55,795 nt of DNA, from positions 1-55,795 of the forward strand of contig CAJLFQ010000006.1 in NCBI GenBank assembly GCA_905205975.1. The letters are read 5' to 3'. Numbering within the stretch: the stretch's first letter is position 1; each line of letters starts with the position of its first letter. Position numbers and translations under genes: made by a program. This DNA comes from an uncultured Eubacteriales bacterium (GTDB lineage Bacteria; Bacillota; Clostridia; Oscillospirales; QAMX01). Below, piece after piece: positions 26,173 through 34,136 of this stretch. The notes below the pieces were generated by a model, which made no database searches, had not been told where the DNA came from, and saw nothing but the letters and a program-made list of their open reading frames with translations.

Positions 26173-26260
26173 CGATGCGAAAAACGAATCCGCAAAAACA
26201 AGTTCCCCTGCGCCCCGCTCCTTTTTCTCTGCTTGCAGGCATCTCTTTCCAAACCGCGAA

Positions 26261-26292
26261 GAGGGGAAGCGGAATTTGTTCCGCTTCCCCTC
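26261..26292 (-). terminator. Terminator of perR-rubrerythrin
   Basis: Perfect 14-bp arms GAGGGGAAGCGGAA (26261-26274) and TTCCGCTTCCCCTC (26279-26292), 23 bp after the rubrerythrin stop. The following U-tract on the minus strand is modest (TTCGCGGTTT). Confidence 0.65.
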
Positions 26293-26315
26293 AAAAAGAC
26301 CTGTTTTCGGGTGAA

Positions 26316-26861
26316 TTATGCGCCGAAGTAGCGTTTCAGCAGACCGGCGAAGGCTTTGCCGTGGCGGGCTTCGTCGCGGGCCATTTCGTGAACGGTGTCG
26401 TGGATGGCGTCGAGACCGGCTTCTTTGGCGAGCTTCGCCAGATCGGTCTTGCCCTGCGTGGCGCCGTTTTCGGCGGCGACGCGGAGTTCGAGGTTCTTCT
26501 TCGTCGAATCGGTCACGACTTCACCGAGCAGCTCGGCGAACTTCGCGGCGTGTTCCGCTTCTTCATAGGCGGCCTTTTCCCAGTAGAGGCCGATTTCCGG
26601 ATAGCCTTCTCTGTGGGCGACTCTGGCCATGGCGAGGTACATGCCGACTTCGGTGCATTCGCCGTTGAAGTTCTGGCGGAGGCCTTCGAGGATTTCGGCG
26701 GAGACGCCGGCAGCGACGCCGACGGTGTGTTCGGCGGCCCAGCTCATGGAGCCGGTTTCTTCCTTAAATTTGGATGCCGGGGCTTTGCACTGAGGGCAGA
26801 ATTCCGGCGGGGTATCGCCTTCGTAAACGTAACCGCAGACAGAACAGACAAATCGTTTCAT
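26316..26861 (-). CDS. rbr: Reverse rubrerythrin (peroxide reductase)
   Basis: The 181-aa protein reduces hydrogen peroxide in anaerobes. The rubredoxin domain comes first (CSVCG at 6-10, CPQC at 22-25) and the diiron four-helix domain second, with ECTEVGMY, YEEAEHAAKF and RDEARHGKAF ligands. This is the reverse order of classical rubrerythrin. AAGGAG lies 9 nt before ATG 26861. It follows a PerR-like regulator gene by 96 bp on the same strand, so peroxide-induced expression from the perR promoter is likely. The spacer is rich in TCAAAATCAA-like repeats. Confidence 0.95.
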   Translation of the reverse strand: MKRFVCSVCGYVYEGDTPPEFCPQCKAPASKFKEETGSMSWAAEHTVGVAAGVSAEILEGLRQNFNGECTEVGMYLAMARVAHREGYPEIGLYWEKAAYEEAEHAAKFAELLGEVVTDSTKKNLELRVAAENGATQGKTDLAKLAKEAGLDAIHDTVHEMARDEARHGKAFAGLLKRYFGA

Positions 26862-26957
26862 GTGAAAAATCTCCTTTTGAATTGAATTTTGATTGATTTT
26901 GAGTTGTTTGATGCAGGAACAGTAGAAAATCGTTGCTTCCGGCGGAGTTATGCGGGG

Positions 26958-27329
26958 TCAGCGCTTCTTTGCGCAGTCCGGGCAGGTGCCGTAGTAGATG
27001 CACTTTTCGCTCTCCACGAGGAAGCCGCGGTCAAGCAGTTCCGGCGGCGCCTCTACCGCGAAGAACAGGTCGAGAATGCGGCCGCAGACGCCGCAGACAA
27101 AGTGCCAGTGGGGGGTGGTGTTGCCGTCGTAATGGCTGCGCGTGTCCTCGGTTTCCAGCGTCAGGATTTCGCCGTTGTCGGCGAGCTGGCGGATGTTGCG
27201 GTAGACGGTGCCAAGGCTGACATTCGGCAGGACTTCGCGCACCGCCTCATAGATTTGCTCGGCTGTGGGATGTGCCGTGGATGCGCGCAGGACGCTGAGA
27301 ATGACGTCCCGCTGCTGAGAATGTCTCAT
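26958..27329 (-). CDS. perR: Fur-family peroxide regulator, PerR-like
   Basis: The 123-aa protein has an N-terminal winged helix (SLGTVYRNIRQLADNG recognition region) and a C-terminal dimerisation domain. Structural zinc pairs are CGVCG and CPDC, and a regulatory-metal segment reads SHYDGNTTPHWHF. It is shorter than typical Fur. Placement immediately before a rubrerythrin gene favours PerR over Fur or Zur. GGAGG precedes ATG 27329 by 6 nt; the upstream part of the longer frame covers the operator. A palindrome next to its own promoter suggests autoregulation. Confidence 0.88.
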   Translation of the reverse strand: MRHSQQRDVILSVLRASTAHPTAEQIYEAVREVLPNVSLGTVYRNIRQLADNGEILTLETEDTRSHYDGNTTPHWHFVCGVCGRILDLFFAVEAPPELLDRGFLVESEKCIYYGTCPDCAKKR

Positions 27330-27357
27330 GGATCGCCTCCAATCGAGTGATAATAAA

Positions 27358-27378
27358 CAGTAATAAGAACTGTTACTG
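27358..27378. promoter_or_regulatory. Candidate PerR operator
   Basis: CAGTAATAAGAACTGTTACTG has nested inverted repeats (CAGTAA/TTACTG). With the preceding base it also holds AACAGT/ACTGTT from 27356. It sits just downstream of the -10 of the perR promoter, where a repressor would block initiation. It differs from the classical Bacillus Per box (TTATAATNATTATAA), so assignment is by position. Confidence 0.5.
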
Positions 27379-27383
27379 ATGAT

Positions 27384-27411
27384 ATTATACCACATTTTCC
27401 GCGTTTGTCAA
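27384..27411 (-). promoter_or_regulatory. Promoter of perR-rbr
   Basis: TTGACA (27406-27411), 16 bp, TATAAT (27384-27389) on the minus strand, within the element TGTGGTATAAT. Confidence 0.85.
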
Positions 27412-27478
27412 GCCCGGCGGCAAATTTTTTTTGGAGACGATCAAAAACGAAAAATCGGAACGGAGCGCGCAAAAATCA

Positions 27479-27507
27479 TTGACGAAAGCGAGAAAAACAG
27501 GTATAAT
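27479..27507 (+). promoter_or_regulatory. Promoter of the DUF4234/SHOCT gene
   Basis: TTGACG (27479-27484), 17 bp, TATAAT (27502-27507), 44 bp before ATG 27551. Confidence 0.8.
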
Positions 27508-27550
27508 AGAAACAACACGAGAAAGAGAAACAGAGGGGGGAGCCTGAAAC

Positions 27551-29038
27551 ATGACAAAAAAACGGGTATGCGCAGGTGTGCTGTTCTTCGCAACTGTTCT
27601 TGTGACCGGTTCGATGGCGGATCCGAAGCAGGCGAAAGACCTGCTGCTTGCGGCGCTGCCGCTGGCGGCGGCGCTGACGCTGTTTGCCGCAAAAAACAAG
27701 GAAGGCACGGCGCTGGGGATGCTGCTTGCGGCGCTCCTCAGCCTTTGGGGGTCGGCTGCCAACATCGTCCAGACGGTTCGGAGCGGGGATGGGCTGAGCG
27801 TGAGCTATTGGCTGCTGATGCTGCTGCGGATCGCGTCGCCGGTGATGCTGGTGCTGACCGCATTCTGGGCGCCGTCGGAGGAATCGGAAGCGGGCGTCAG
27901 CCGCGCGAGACAAATCTGGTGGATTGCCGGTGCGGCGCAGGCTGTTTTTTCGGCGGCCGTTTCATTCAGCGTGCTGTATGTCTATGCGCCGCTGCTGGCG
28001 GAGCCGGAGGGGCTGGCATATCTGACGGTTCTGATTCCGTTCCTGTTCAGCGCCGCCGCAAAAACGGCCGCTGTTTTTCTGACGGGTGAAGCCCTCGCCG
28101 AAGGGACGGTCAAACGGGAGAAGCCGGTTCGAACGGATGGTTCTATCTCGATGACAAAGCATATCCTGCTGCTCATGCTGACCTGCGGTGTGTGGCCGCT
28201 GATCTGGATTTACCGCACGACGGCGTACCTGAACCGCGATACGCAGCGTCCCCGGCGGGATCCGCTGAATCAGATGCTGCTCTGCTGGTTTGTGCCGCTG
28301 TACCGCGTCTGGTGGTGCGGGACGAGCGCACGCCGCGCGGAGCGGCTGATCGACGGCGAGCCGATCACGGTGATCTGCGCGCTGCTGGCGCTTCTGCCCC
28401 TGCCGCTGCCGGAGATCATTCTGCAAAGCCGGATCAACGCGGCGCGCACCGCGCATATGCGTCCGCAAACCTCACGGGAGCCGAAGCCCAATGCGGACGG
28501 GAACTGGATCTGGCAGTCGGATCTGGCCAATGCACCGAAGACGCAGCGCTGGCAGCAGCCTGCGGACGCATGGATGAACGGCGTTGTGACCGAACCCGGC
28601 GAACCCATGGGAAGAAAGATCGAGCCGGAAGCGCCGGTTGTCCCCGCGGAGCCGGTCATACCGGATCTGCCGGTGATCCCGGCCGTGGCAGACGGTCCGG
28701 CGATGCCGGAGGCACCCGTGATCCCAACTGTGCCGGTGGTGGCGGATCTGGAACCGGTGCCGGCAGCCGCCGGTGCTGCGGAGCCGGAAGCGCCGGTCGT
28801 TCCGGCGGAACCGGTTATTTCAGCGAAGATAGACGGCGGATACGTCATGACTGGCGCAGACCTGCCGGAGGCCTATCGGGTGGAGCCGGATGCGCCGGTT
28901 GTCCCTGCGGAACCGGTCGTACAGGACGCGCCGCTCGGCATTGCCGACGAGCTGCGCAAATATCAGCAGCTGCTGGCAGACGGCGTCATCACGCAGGCGG
29001 AATTTGATGCGCTGAAAAAACGGCTGATCGGCATATAA
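27551..29038 (+). CDS. DUF4234- and SHOCT-domain membrane protein
   Basis: The 495-aa protein has five to six N-terminal membrane helices (about 5-185). A DUF4234-like two-helix region (about 200-290) follows, with TCGVWPLIWIYRTT and LLCWFVPLYRVWW. A cytosolic Pro/Val/Glu-rich linker (about 355-460) holds three copies of APVVPAEPV. The protein ends in a SHOCT motif, LRKYQQLLADGVITQAEFD. SHOCT and DUF4234 proteins have no assigned activity and are often found in membrane-stress or phage-related settings. GAGGGGGGAG lies before ATG 27551. It is a single-gene unit with its own promoter and a downstream hairpin. Confidence 0.75.
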   Translation: MTKKRVCAGVLFFATVLVTGSMADPKQAKDLLLAALPLAAALTLFAAKNKEGTALGMLLAALLSLWGSAANIVQTVRSGDGLSVSYWLLMLLRIASPVMLVLTAFWAPSEESEAGVSRARQIWWIAGAAQAVFSAAVSFSVLYVYAPLLAEPEGLAYLTVLIPFLFSAAAKTAAVFLTGEALAEGTVKREKPVRTDGSISMTKHILLLMLTCGVWPLIWIYRTTAYLNRDTQRPRRDPLNQMLLCWFVPLYRVWWCGTSARRAERLIDGEPITVICALLALLPLPLPEIILQSRINAARTAHMRPQTSREPKPNADGNWIWQSDLANAPKTQRWQQPADAWMNGVVTEPGEPMGRKIEPEAPVVPAEPVIPDLPVIPAVADGPAMPEAPVIPTVPVVADLEPVPAAAGAAEPEAPVVPAEPVISAKIDGGYVMTGADLPEAYRVEPDAPVVPAEPVVQDAPLGIADELRKYQQLLADGVITQAEFDALKKRLIGI

Positions 29039-29044
29039 CGCCGC

Positions 29045-29096
29045 AGAAAAACGAAACAATCGAGGCCATCGACCGGATCTCCGGTCGATGGCCTCG
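29045..29096. terminator. Terminator hairpin between convergent genes
   Basis: Perfect 16-bp arms CGAGGCCATCGACCGG (29061-29076) and CCGGTCGATGGCCTCG (29081-29096). On the minus strand it is followed by ATTGTTTCGTTTTTC and would end the ABC exporter operon. On the plus strand the tail is poor. Confidence 0.75.
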
Positions 29097-29129
29097 TGCT
29101 GTATGCAGCGGATGTCAAGATGTTAGATG

Positions 29130-30932
29130 TTAAGTGGTTGGAACGTCGGATTCGGTGCGGTACCACTGCGCCTGTGCGGTAAACAGCCGGGCGTAAACGC
29201 CGTTGGCAGCAAGCAGCGATTCATGCGTGCCGATTTCAACGATTCTGCCGTGCTCCATGACGGCGATGCGGTGGGCGATGCGGGCGGAACCGAGCCGGTG
29301 CGTGACGAGTACGGCCGTTTTCCCGGCGGCAATTTCGGCAAAGCGGTGATAGAGGCGGGATTCCTCCAGCGGGTCAATGGCGGCAGTCGGCTCATCCAGG
29401 AAGATGATCTCGTGCGGGCGGCACAGGCCGCGGGCGATGGCGATGCGCTGCCACTGACCGCCGGAGACATCAACGCCGTCAAATGCGCGGCTGAGCATGG
29501 TGTCCAGCCCGTCAGGGAAGGTGCTGCTGTTGACGTCGACGCCGGCCTTCTCGGCGGCGGCGAGAATCACCTCGTCCGAAGGCGGTTCTGTGCCGCAGCT
29601 GATGGCGATGTTTTCGCGGAGCGTGAGCGGGTACTGCTGGAACTTCTGGAACACGGCCGACGTGTGGGCGAACCGTTCATCCAGCCGGAGCGTTTCGATC
29701 GGAACGCTGCCGATCAGCGCCGTCCCTTCCGTCGGCTCAAACAGGCCGGAGAGCAGCCGGACAAGCGTCGATTTCCCGGCGCCGTTTTCACCGACGATGG
29801 CGAGCGTTTCCCCTTCGGCGATGTGCAGGCTGACGCCGGAAACGGCCGGTTCGTCGCGGTCGGGATAGGTGAAGGAGACGTCCCGCAGTTCAAGGTCGAA
29901 ATGCGTCGGGACGCCGTCGCCGTCGGGCATTTCGGGCAGCTCCATGAAATGGATGTAGCTGCCGATCGGCCCGGCATTTTCGCTCAGCTGTCCCAGCGTG
30001 TTGCCGACGAGCGATTCCATCAGGTCAAACAGATCGCCGACGGCGTTGAATACGGCGGCAAACGCGCCGATGGAAATCTCACCGGCGAGCAGCGCGTCGA
30101 ACAGCAGCCACAAAACGCCACCGTAGCCGCAGAGCGTGAGCAGCGATGCGCCGACTTCAAACAGCATGGCCTTGCCCTTGATTTTGCGTTCCTTTTGAAA
30201 GAAAATCTGCCATGCCGCCGTATAGAGCGTGCGGAAGAAGTGGACGGCGCCGAGCAGGCGCGTCTCCTTGAAACTTTCGCGCTGGCACATGCTGCTGCGG
30301 TAATAGTTCCGCTTGCGGGTCAGCGGCGCCAGGATGTTTTTCATCTCCGTAAAATACTTTGCGCGGATGAACTGCGAGATCGCGAGCGGCAGGAAGACGA
30401 ACAGCAGCGACAGCAGCAGAGCCGGCTTCAGCTGGAACAGGTACCAGCCGGTGATGATGAGATAGGGGAGGTAGTAGGCGGCGATGTCTGTCAGCATCAT
30501 GACGACCCATGTGGTGCTGAAGAGGCCGTTCAGACTTTTTTCGACCTCGTCCAGCTGCGTGCTGCGCTCATAAGCGGTCGCAGGCAGACGGGCGACTTTT
30601 TCATGCAGCCGTTTTTGCAGGAACATCTGCGCCCGGCGGTAGTAGCAAAAGCTGGTGAACTGATTGCAGGTGCCCTGGATCAGCACCTGCAGCAGTTTCG
30701 CCCCGCAGAACAGCGCCAGCGCCGCCAGCGGAAGCGTGTGACCGCCGATGGCGGCGGTTGTGCGGTCGATGAAAAACTGATTGGCATACGGCTGCAAAGC
30801 GGCGATGACCGCAAACACCAGCGAGAGCACGACAGCGCCGAAATAGCCGAACGGCGTAGCTTTGACGACATAGGGGACGGCTTTTCGGATCAGGCGGAAG
30901 ATGTTCATCGAATTGGACGGCTTCTGTTTCAT
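29130..30932 (-). CDS. ABC exporter half-transporter (second subunit)
   Basis: The 600-aa protein has six N-terminal membrane helices and an ATPase with Walker A GENGAGKST, signature DVSGGQWQR, Walker B IIFLDEPTAAID and the switch His in LVTHRLGS. The N terminus lacks a peptidase C39 domain. The ATG at 30932 overlaps the stop of the upstream ABC gene as ATGA, so translation is coupled and a heterodimer is likely. The substrate (peptide, lipid or drug) is unknown, and no biosynthetic genes lie beside it. The hairpin at 29061-29096 ends the unit. Confidence 0.9.
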   Translation of the reverse strand: MKQKPSNSMNIFRLIRKAVPYVVKATPFGYFGAVVLSLVFAVIAALQPYANQFFIDRTTAAIGGHTLPLAALALFCGAKLLQVLIQGTCNQFTSFCYYRRAQMFLQKRLHEKVARLPATAYERSTQLDEVEKSLNGLFSTTWVVMMLTDIAAYYLPYLIITGWYLFQLKPALLLSLLFVFLPLAISQFIRAKYFTEMKNILAPLTRKRNYYRSSMCQRESFKETRLLGAVHFFRTLYTAAWQIFFQKERKIKGKAMLFEVGASLLTLCGYGGVLWLLFDALLAGEISIGAFAAVFNAVGDLFDLMESLVGNTLGQLSENAGPIGSYIHFMELPEMPDGDGVPTHFDLELRDVSFTYPDRDEPAVSGVSLHIAEGETLAIVGENGAGKSTLVRLLSGLFEPTEGTALIGSVPIETLRLDERFAHTSAVFQKFQQYPLTLRENIAISCGTEPPSDEVILAAAEKAGVDVNSSTFPDGLDTMLSRAFDGVDVSGGQWQRIAIARGLCRPHEIIFLDEPTAAIDPLEESRLYHRFAEIAAGKTAVLVTHRLGSARIAHRIAVMEHGRIVEIGTHESLLAANGVYARLFTAQAQWYRTESDVPTT

Positions 30933-32719
30933 ATGTACCAGCTCCTTTGCGCGTCAAACATTTCGGCATACAGCCCGCCTGCGTGCAGCAGCGCATCCGG
31001 GCTGCCGCATTCGGCGACGGTGCCCTGGTCGAGGACGATGACCTGGTCGGCAAGACGGGTCGAGCCGAGGCGGTGGCTGATAAAGATTGTGGTTTTGCCT
31101 TCGGAGATGCCGGCGAATTCGTCATACAGGCGGCTTTCTGCCAGCGGGTCCAGGGCGGCGGTCGGCTCGTCTAAGATGTAAAACGCAGCGCGCGAGGCGA
31201 TGGTGCGCGCCATGGCGACGCGCTGCCATTCCCCGCCGGAGAGGTCTTGGCTGGTTTCTTCCAGCTTGCCGAGCGGGTTGTCCAGCCCGAGCGGAAGACG
31301 CGCAATAACGTCGGAAAGCCCGGCTTTTTGGGCCGCTTCTTTGATCCGTGGGTCATCGCCCGCCATGGAGAGGTCCCCCAGACGGATGTTGTCGGCGAGC
31401 GTCAGCTGATAGCGGGTAAAATCCTGCGCGACGGTTGAAATCAACCCCTTGCGCACACCGTACGGGATGGTGCGCAGCTCTTGGCCGTTCAGGAAAATTT
31501 CGCCCTCATAGTTGTCATAGAGGCCGGAAATCAGCTTGGTGATCGTTGTTTTCCCTGCGCCGTTCGCCCCGACGATGGCATAATGGCCGCCGCGGTTCAG
31601 GCGGAAAGAGACGTGCGACAGGATGGTTTTTTCCGTGCCGGGGTAAGTAAACGAGACGTCCCGGAATTCAAGCGATTCAAAATCCGGCAGATCTGCGGCG
31701 ACATCGTCGTCGCCGCCGGAGATTTCTTCCAGCGATGCAAACTTGGTCAGATCCTGATAGAATGCGCGCAGCTCGGAAAATCTGGAAATTGTGCCGCAGA
31801 GCCGCCAGGAAAGCGCGTTGGACAGGTTGAAGCAGGCGCCGGAGAGCGAAACGAACATACCAACCGTCACAGCGCCCTGAATCGTCGGGCGGAGCAGGAA
31901 GGCGGCCATCGCGCCGCCGACCAGAATGGTGAAGACGGTGCCCATCTGCGAGCGCAGCCACCAGTGCATGGATTCGCGCAGTTCCGAGGAATAGGCCTTG
32001 TCGGAGGCGTCAAGCCACATTTGATCGACCTGCGGCGTGAAATGGAAGAGCGTCCGCTCTTCGACGGCGCCGCGTCCGGTCAAACTGTCGGACAGCGCCC
32101 AAAGGCGGCGGTAGATTTTTTCGTTGCGGCGGGATTCGCGGTAGCTGGATTCGCCGCTTTTGTAGGCGACCCAGAAGAGCGGCACGGCAAGCACCAGCAT
32201 GCAGAGCGCCGCCCACCAGATCTGGCGCGCCAAAACGAGCAGAATGCCGCCGACGTTCAACAGGATGGACATCGCATCGAGCATGGAGGTATACGTCTGC
32301 CACAGGTTGCGGCTGACGGCGTTGACGACGCGGTTCGTGAGATCGGCGGTCTCCTGATCCTCAATCAGGCGGTAGTGCAGGCGGCTGATTTTATCGAAGG
32401 TTGCAAGGTTGACCTGCAGCGTCCTGCGCTGGTCCGAGCGAAGCAGCAGCCATGTGGACAGCGAATTCAGCAGGATGGGCAGCAGCATCAGCGCGACGAC
32501 GGCGGCAATCGGCAGCACGATCTGCGAGGAGGCAGCCGTTCCACCGGCAACGGCGAGCGACGTGTCGATGAATTTCGCGCTGGCGAGCAGCAGAAGCGTC
32601 GGCTGAAGCCCCAGAAAGACTTTCATCAACAGCTGCATCGATGCGGCGACCGGCACCATCTGGAAAATGAGCAGCGGCGCGTTCCAAATGGTGTAACGCT
32701 TGGGCTTGAGGTTGAGCAT
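30929..32719 (-). CDS. ABC exporter half-transporter (first subunit)
   Basis: The 596-aa protein has six membrane helices and a complete ATPase: GANGAGKTT, LSGGEWQR, FYILDEPTAALD and the switch His in FISHRLGS. The start is ATG 32719, set by AGGAG 8 nt upstream; the open frame continues another 118 codons only by reading through the divergent DUF262 promoter. The signature LSGGEWQR with Trp matches that of its partner (SGGQWQR), so the two form a distinct exporter pair. The 200 bp to the divergent DUF262 gene should hold its promoter, but I see no strong hexamers. Confidence 0.9.
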   Translation of the reverse strand: MLNLKPKRYTIWNAPLLIFQMVPVAASMQLLMKVFLGLQPTLLLLASAKFIDTSLAVAGGTAASSQIVLPIAAVVALMLLPILLNSLSTWLLLRSDQRRTLQVNLATFDKISRLHYRLIEDQETADLTNRVVNAVSRNLWQTYTSMLDAMSILLNVGGILLVLARQIWWAALCMLVLAVPLFWVAYKSGESSYRESRRNEKIYRRLWALSDSLTGRGAVEERTLFHFTPQVDQMWLDASDKAYSSELRESMHWWLRSQMGTVFTILVGGAMAAFLLRPTIQGAVTVGMFVSLSGACFNLSNALSWRLCGTISRFSELRAFYQDLTKFASLEEISGGDDDVAADLPDFESLEFRDVSFTYPGTEKTILSHVSFRLNRGGHYAIVGANGAGKTTITKLISGLYDNYEGEIFLNGQELRTIPYGVRKGLISTVAQDFTRYQLTLADNIRLGDLSMAGDDPRIKEAAQKAGLSDVIARLPLGLDNPLGKLEETSQDLSGGEWQRVAMARTIASRAAFYILDEPTAALDPLAESRLYDEFAGISEGKTTIFISHRLGSTRLADQVIVLDQGTVAECGSPDALLHAGGLYAEMFDAQRSWYI

Positions 32720-32858
32720 GATACCATCTCCTTTGTTTGATTCTCTTTTTTTGCTTGCGCGGTTCTCTCGTCTTGATTGCCGGGTGAAACACAGAATACG
32801 AAATAATAGCGCAATACAAACAACACAAATAAAAAATGCCGCATCTGAGGGAAAATGC

Positions 32859-32887
32859 TTGACAAAAAAATGAGGGTCTGATATAAT
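32859..32887 (+). promoter_or_regulatory. Promoter of the DUF262 gene
   Basis: TTGACA (32859-32864), 17 bp, TATAAT (32882-32887), an exact sigma-A consensus. Confidence 0.9.
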
Positions 32888-32918
32888 AAAAACACCAAAA
32901 AAGAAAGAGGCGAGTGCT

Positions 32919-33881
32919 GTGGCAATCAAAAGCAACACCGAGACCCATACCGTCAGCTGGCTCAAAATGCTGGACGATGAAGGAAAGCTGAACAAAAACA
33001 TCTCCATCCAGCGCAAGGAAGTCTGGGATGCTGAAAAAAAGAGCAATTTGATCATTTCCATGCTGCTGAACATCCCGATCGAAAGCCTTCTGTTTGAAGA
33101 AAATGAGAACAGCTATAACGTTCTGGACGGCAAACAGCGCACGCTGACGCTTTGCGCGTATCTGGCGGACGGATTTTCGCTTTCGCCGAAAATCCGTGTC
33201 CAAGAGATTGACGGCGTTTCTGTGACGGGGCTGAAGTATTCCCAGCTGCCGGAGGCGCTGCAAAACCGCATTGCCCAGTATCAGCTGGCGATCGCCATCC
33301 TGCGGCCGCTGGATTCGGAGGAGCGGGCGACCGTTTTCTTCATGCGCAACCAGGCCGTCGCGCTGACGAAAATCGACCTATCCCTCGTCATGCTCGGCGA
33401 ACAGGCGATGAATACGTTTAACAACTTGTGCGCCCATCCGTTTATGATGGAAAAAATCAAGCTGACCGTTCCGGCGCGCCGGAAGCATGACGATCTGAGC
33501 ATCCTGCTGCAATACCTGATCCTGCGGCAGCGCCCGGAAATGGGCTTCTCCGGCAGCGAAATCATGTCCTTCTGCGACGATATCAAGAGCGGCGAAGCAC
33601 AGATTGAAGCAGATGCGATCCGCGCGGTTATGGATTATCTGAACACGGCGCTGACCGAAAAACGCCAGTATTTGAAGAAAATTCATGTGCCGGTGGTTCT
33701 GTACGCCGCGCAGGAAGCGATGGAATCCGGCGTGGAACCGGCGGTATTCGCCAACCGGCTGGACGAATTCTTTGCGTCGGCCTCTTCCAACATGGAATAT
33801 GTCAGCGCCTGTACGTCCGGCAGTGCAAAACGCACCAACGTTCAGACGCGCGTCCGCGTTGTGACAGAGGCACTTGCATAA
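32919..33881 (+). CDS. Stand-alone DUF262 (ParB/GmrS-like) protein
   Basis: The 320-aa protein carries the DUF262 core: IQRKEVWD at about 30-37 and the nucleotide-binding motif VLDGKQRTLTL at about 68-78. DUF262 is the N-terminal NTPase-like domain of GmrSD-type modification-dependent restriction enzymes. The DUF1524 HNH nuclease domain is absent here, both in this protein and in the neighbours. The start is GTG 32919 after GAGGCGAG. The role may be regulatory or defence-related; this is inference. A strong consensus promoter suggests constitutive expression. Confidence 0.82.
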   Translation: MAIKSNTETHTVSWLKMLDDEGKLNKNISIQRKEVWDAEKKSNLIISMLLNIPIESLLFEENENSYNVLDGKQRTLTLCAYLADGFSLSPKIRVQEIDGVSVTGLKYSQLPEALQNRIAQYQLAIAILRPLDSEERATVFFMRNQAVALTKIDLSLVMLGEQAMNTFNNLCAHPFMMEKIKLTVPARRKHDDLSILLQYLILRQRPEMGFSGSEIMSFCDDIKSGEAQIEADAIRAVMDYLNTALTEKRQYLKKIHVPVVLYAAQEAMESGVEPAVFANRLDEFFASASSNMEYVSACTSGSAKRTNVQTRVRVVTEALA

Positions 33882-33886
33882 GACTC

Positions 33887-33939
33887 AAAAAATGCAAAAA
33901 ATGCCCCTTTTGCGCGGGAACCGTGCGAAAGGGGCATTT
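33887..33939 (-). terminator. Terminator of the predicted small RNA
   Basis: Arms AAATGCCCCTTT (33899-33910) and AAAGGGGCATTT (33928-33939) with an inner GCGCGG/CCGTGC stem. On the minus strand the tail is TTTGCATTTTTTG. On the plus strand only TTTG follows, so it serves the DUF262 gene less well. Confidence 0.8.
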
Positions 33940-34015
33940 GTCAAGGAACAAAAGAATCATTCATCATGAAAACAATCATGAACAATCATGAGAAACCATG
34001 TGCCTGCGTCAGCCT
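33895..34015 (-). ncRNA. Predicted intergenic small RNA of about 120 nt
   Basis: A consensus promoter on the minus strand (34022-34050) and a long hairpin with a U-tract on the same strand (33887-33939) define a unit of about 120 nt with no ORF having a ribosome binding site. The interior reads TCATGATTGT twice in tandem (complement of 33971-33990), plus TGATGAATGATT. It is antisense-like to a translation start region: bases 33955-33982 match 39844-39871, the start region of the second solute-binding lipoprotein, at 24 of 28 positions. Expression and target are predictions only. Confidence 0.6.
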
Positions 34016-34021
34016 GCATAC

Positions 34022-34050
34022 ATCATACCACAAAATTCGACAAATGTCAA
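34022..34050 (-). promoter_or_regulatory. Promoter of the predicted small RNA
   Basis: TTGACA (34045-34050), 17 bp, TATGAT (34022-34027) on the minus strand, inside TGTGGTATGAT, a variant of the extended -10 seen elsewhere in the window. No minus-strand protein gene lies downstream of it before the terminator. Confidence 0.8.
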
Positions 34051-34136
34051 TCAAAATTGAACCTATTTCGAAAAAAATGTGTCGCACGCAATGAAAAAAG
34101 CAAGCACAGAAAAACAAACAGAGAGGACGAATCAAG

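Noticed and set aside
33955..33990. CRISPR-like repeat
   Set aside because: The AACAATCATG units are only 10 bp, directly adjacent and without spacers.
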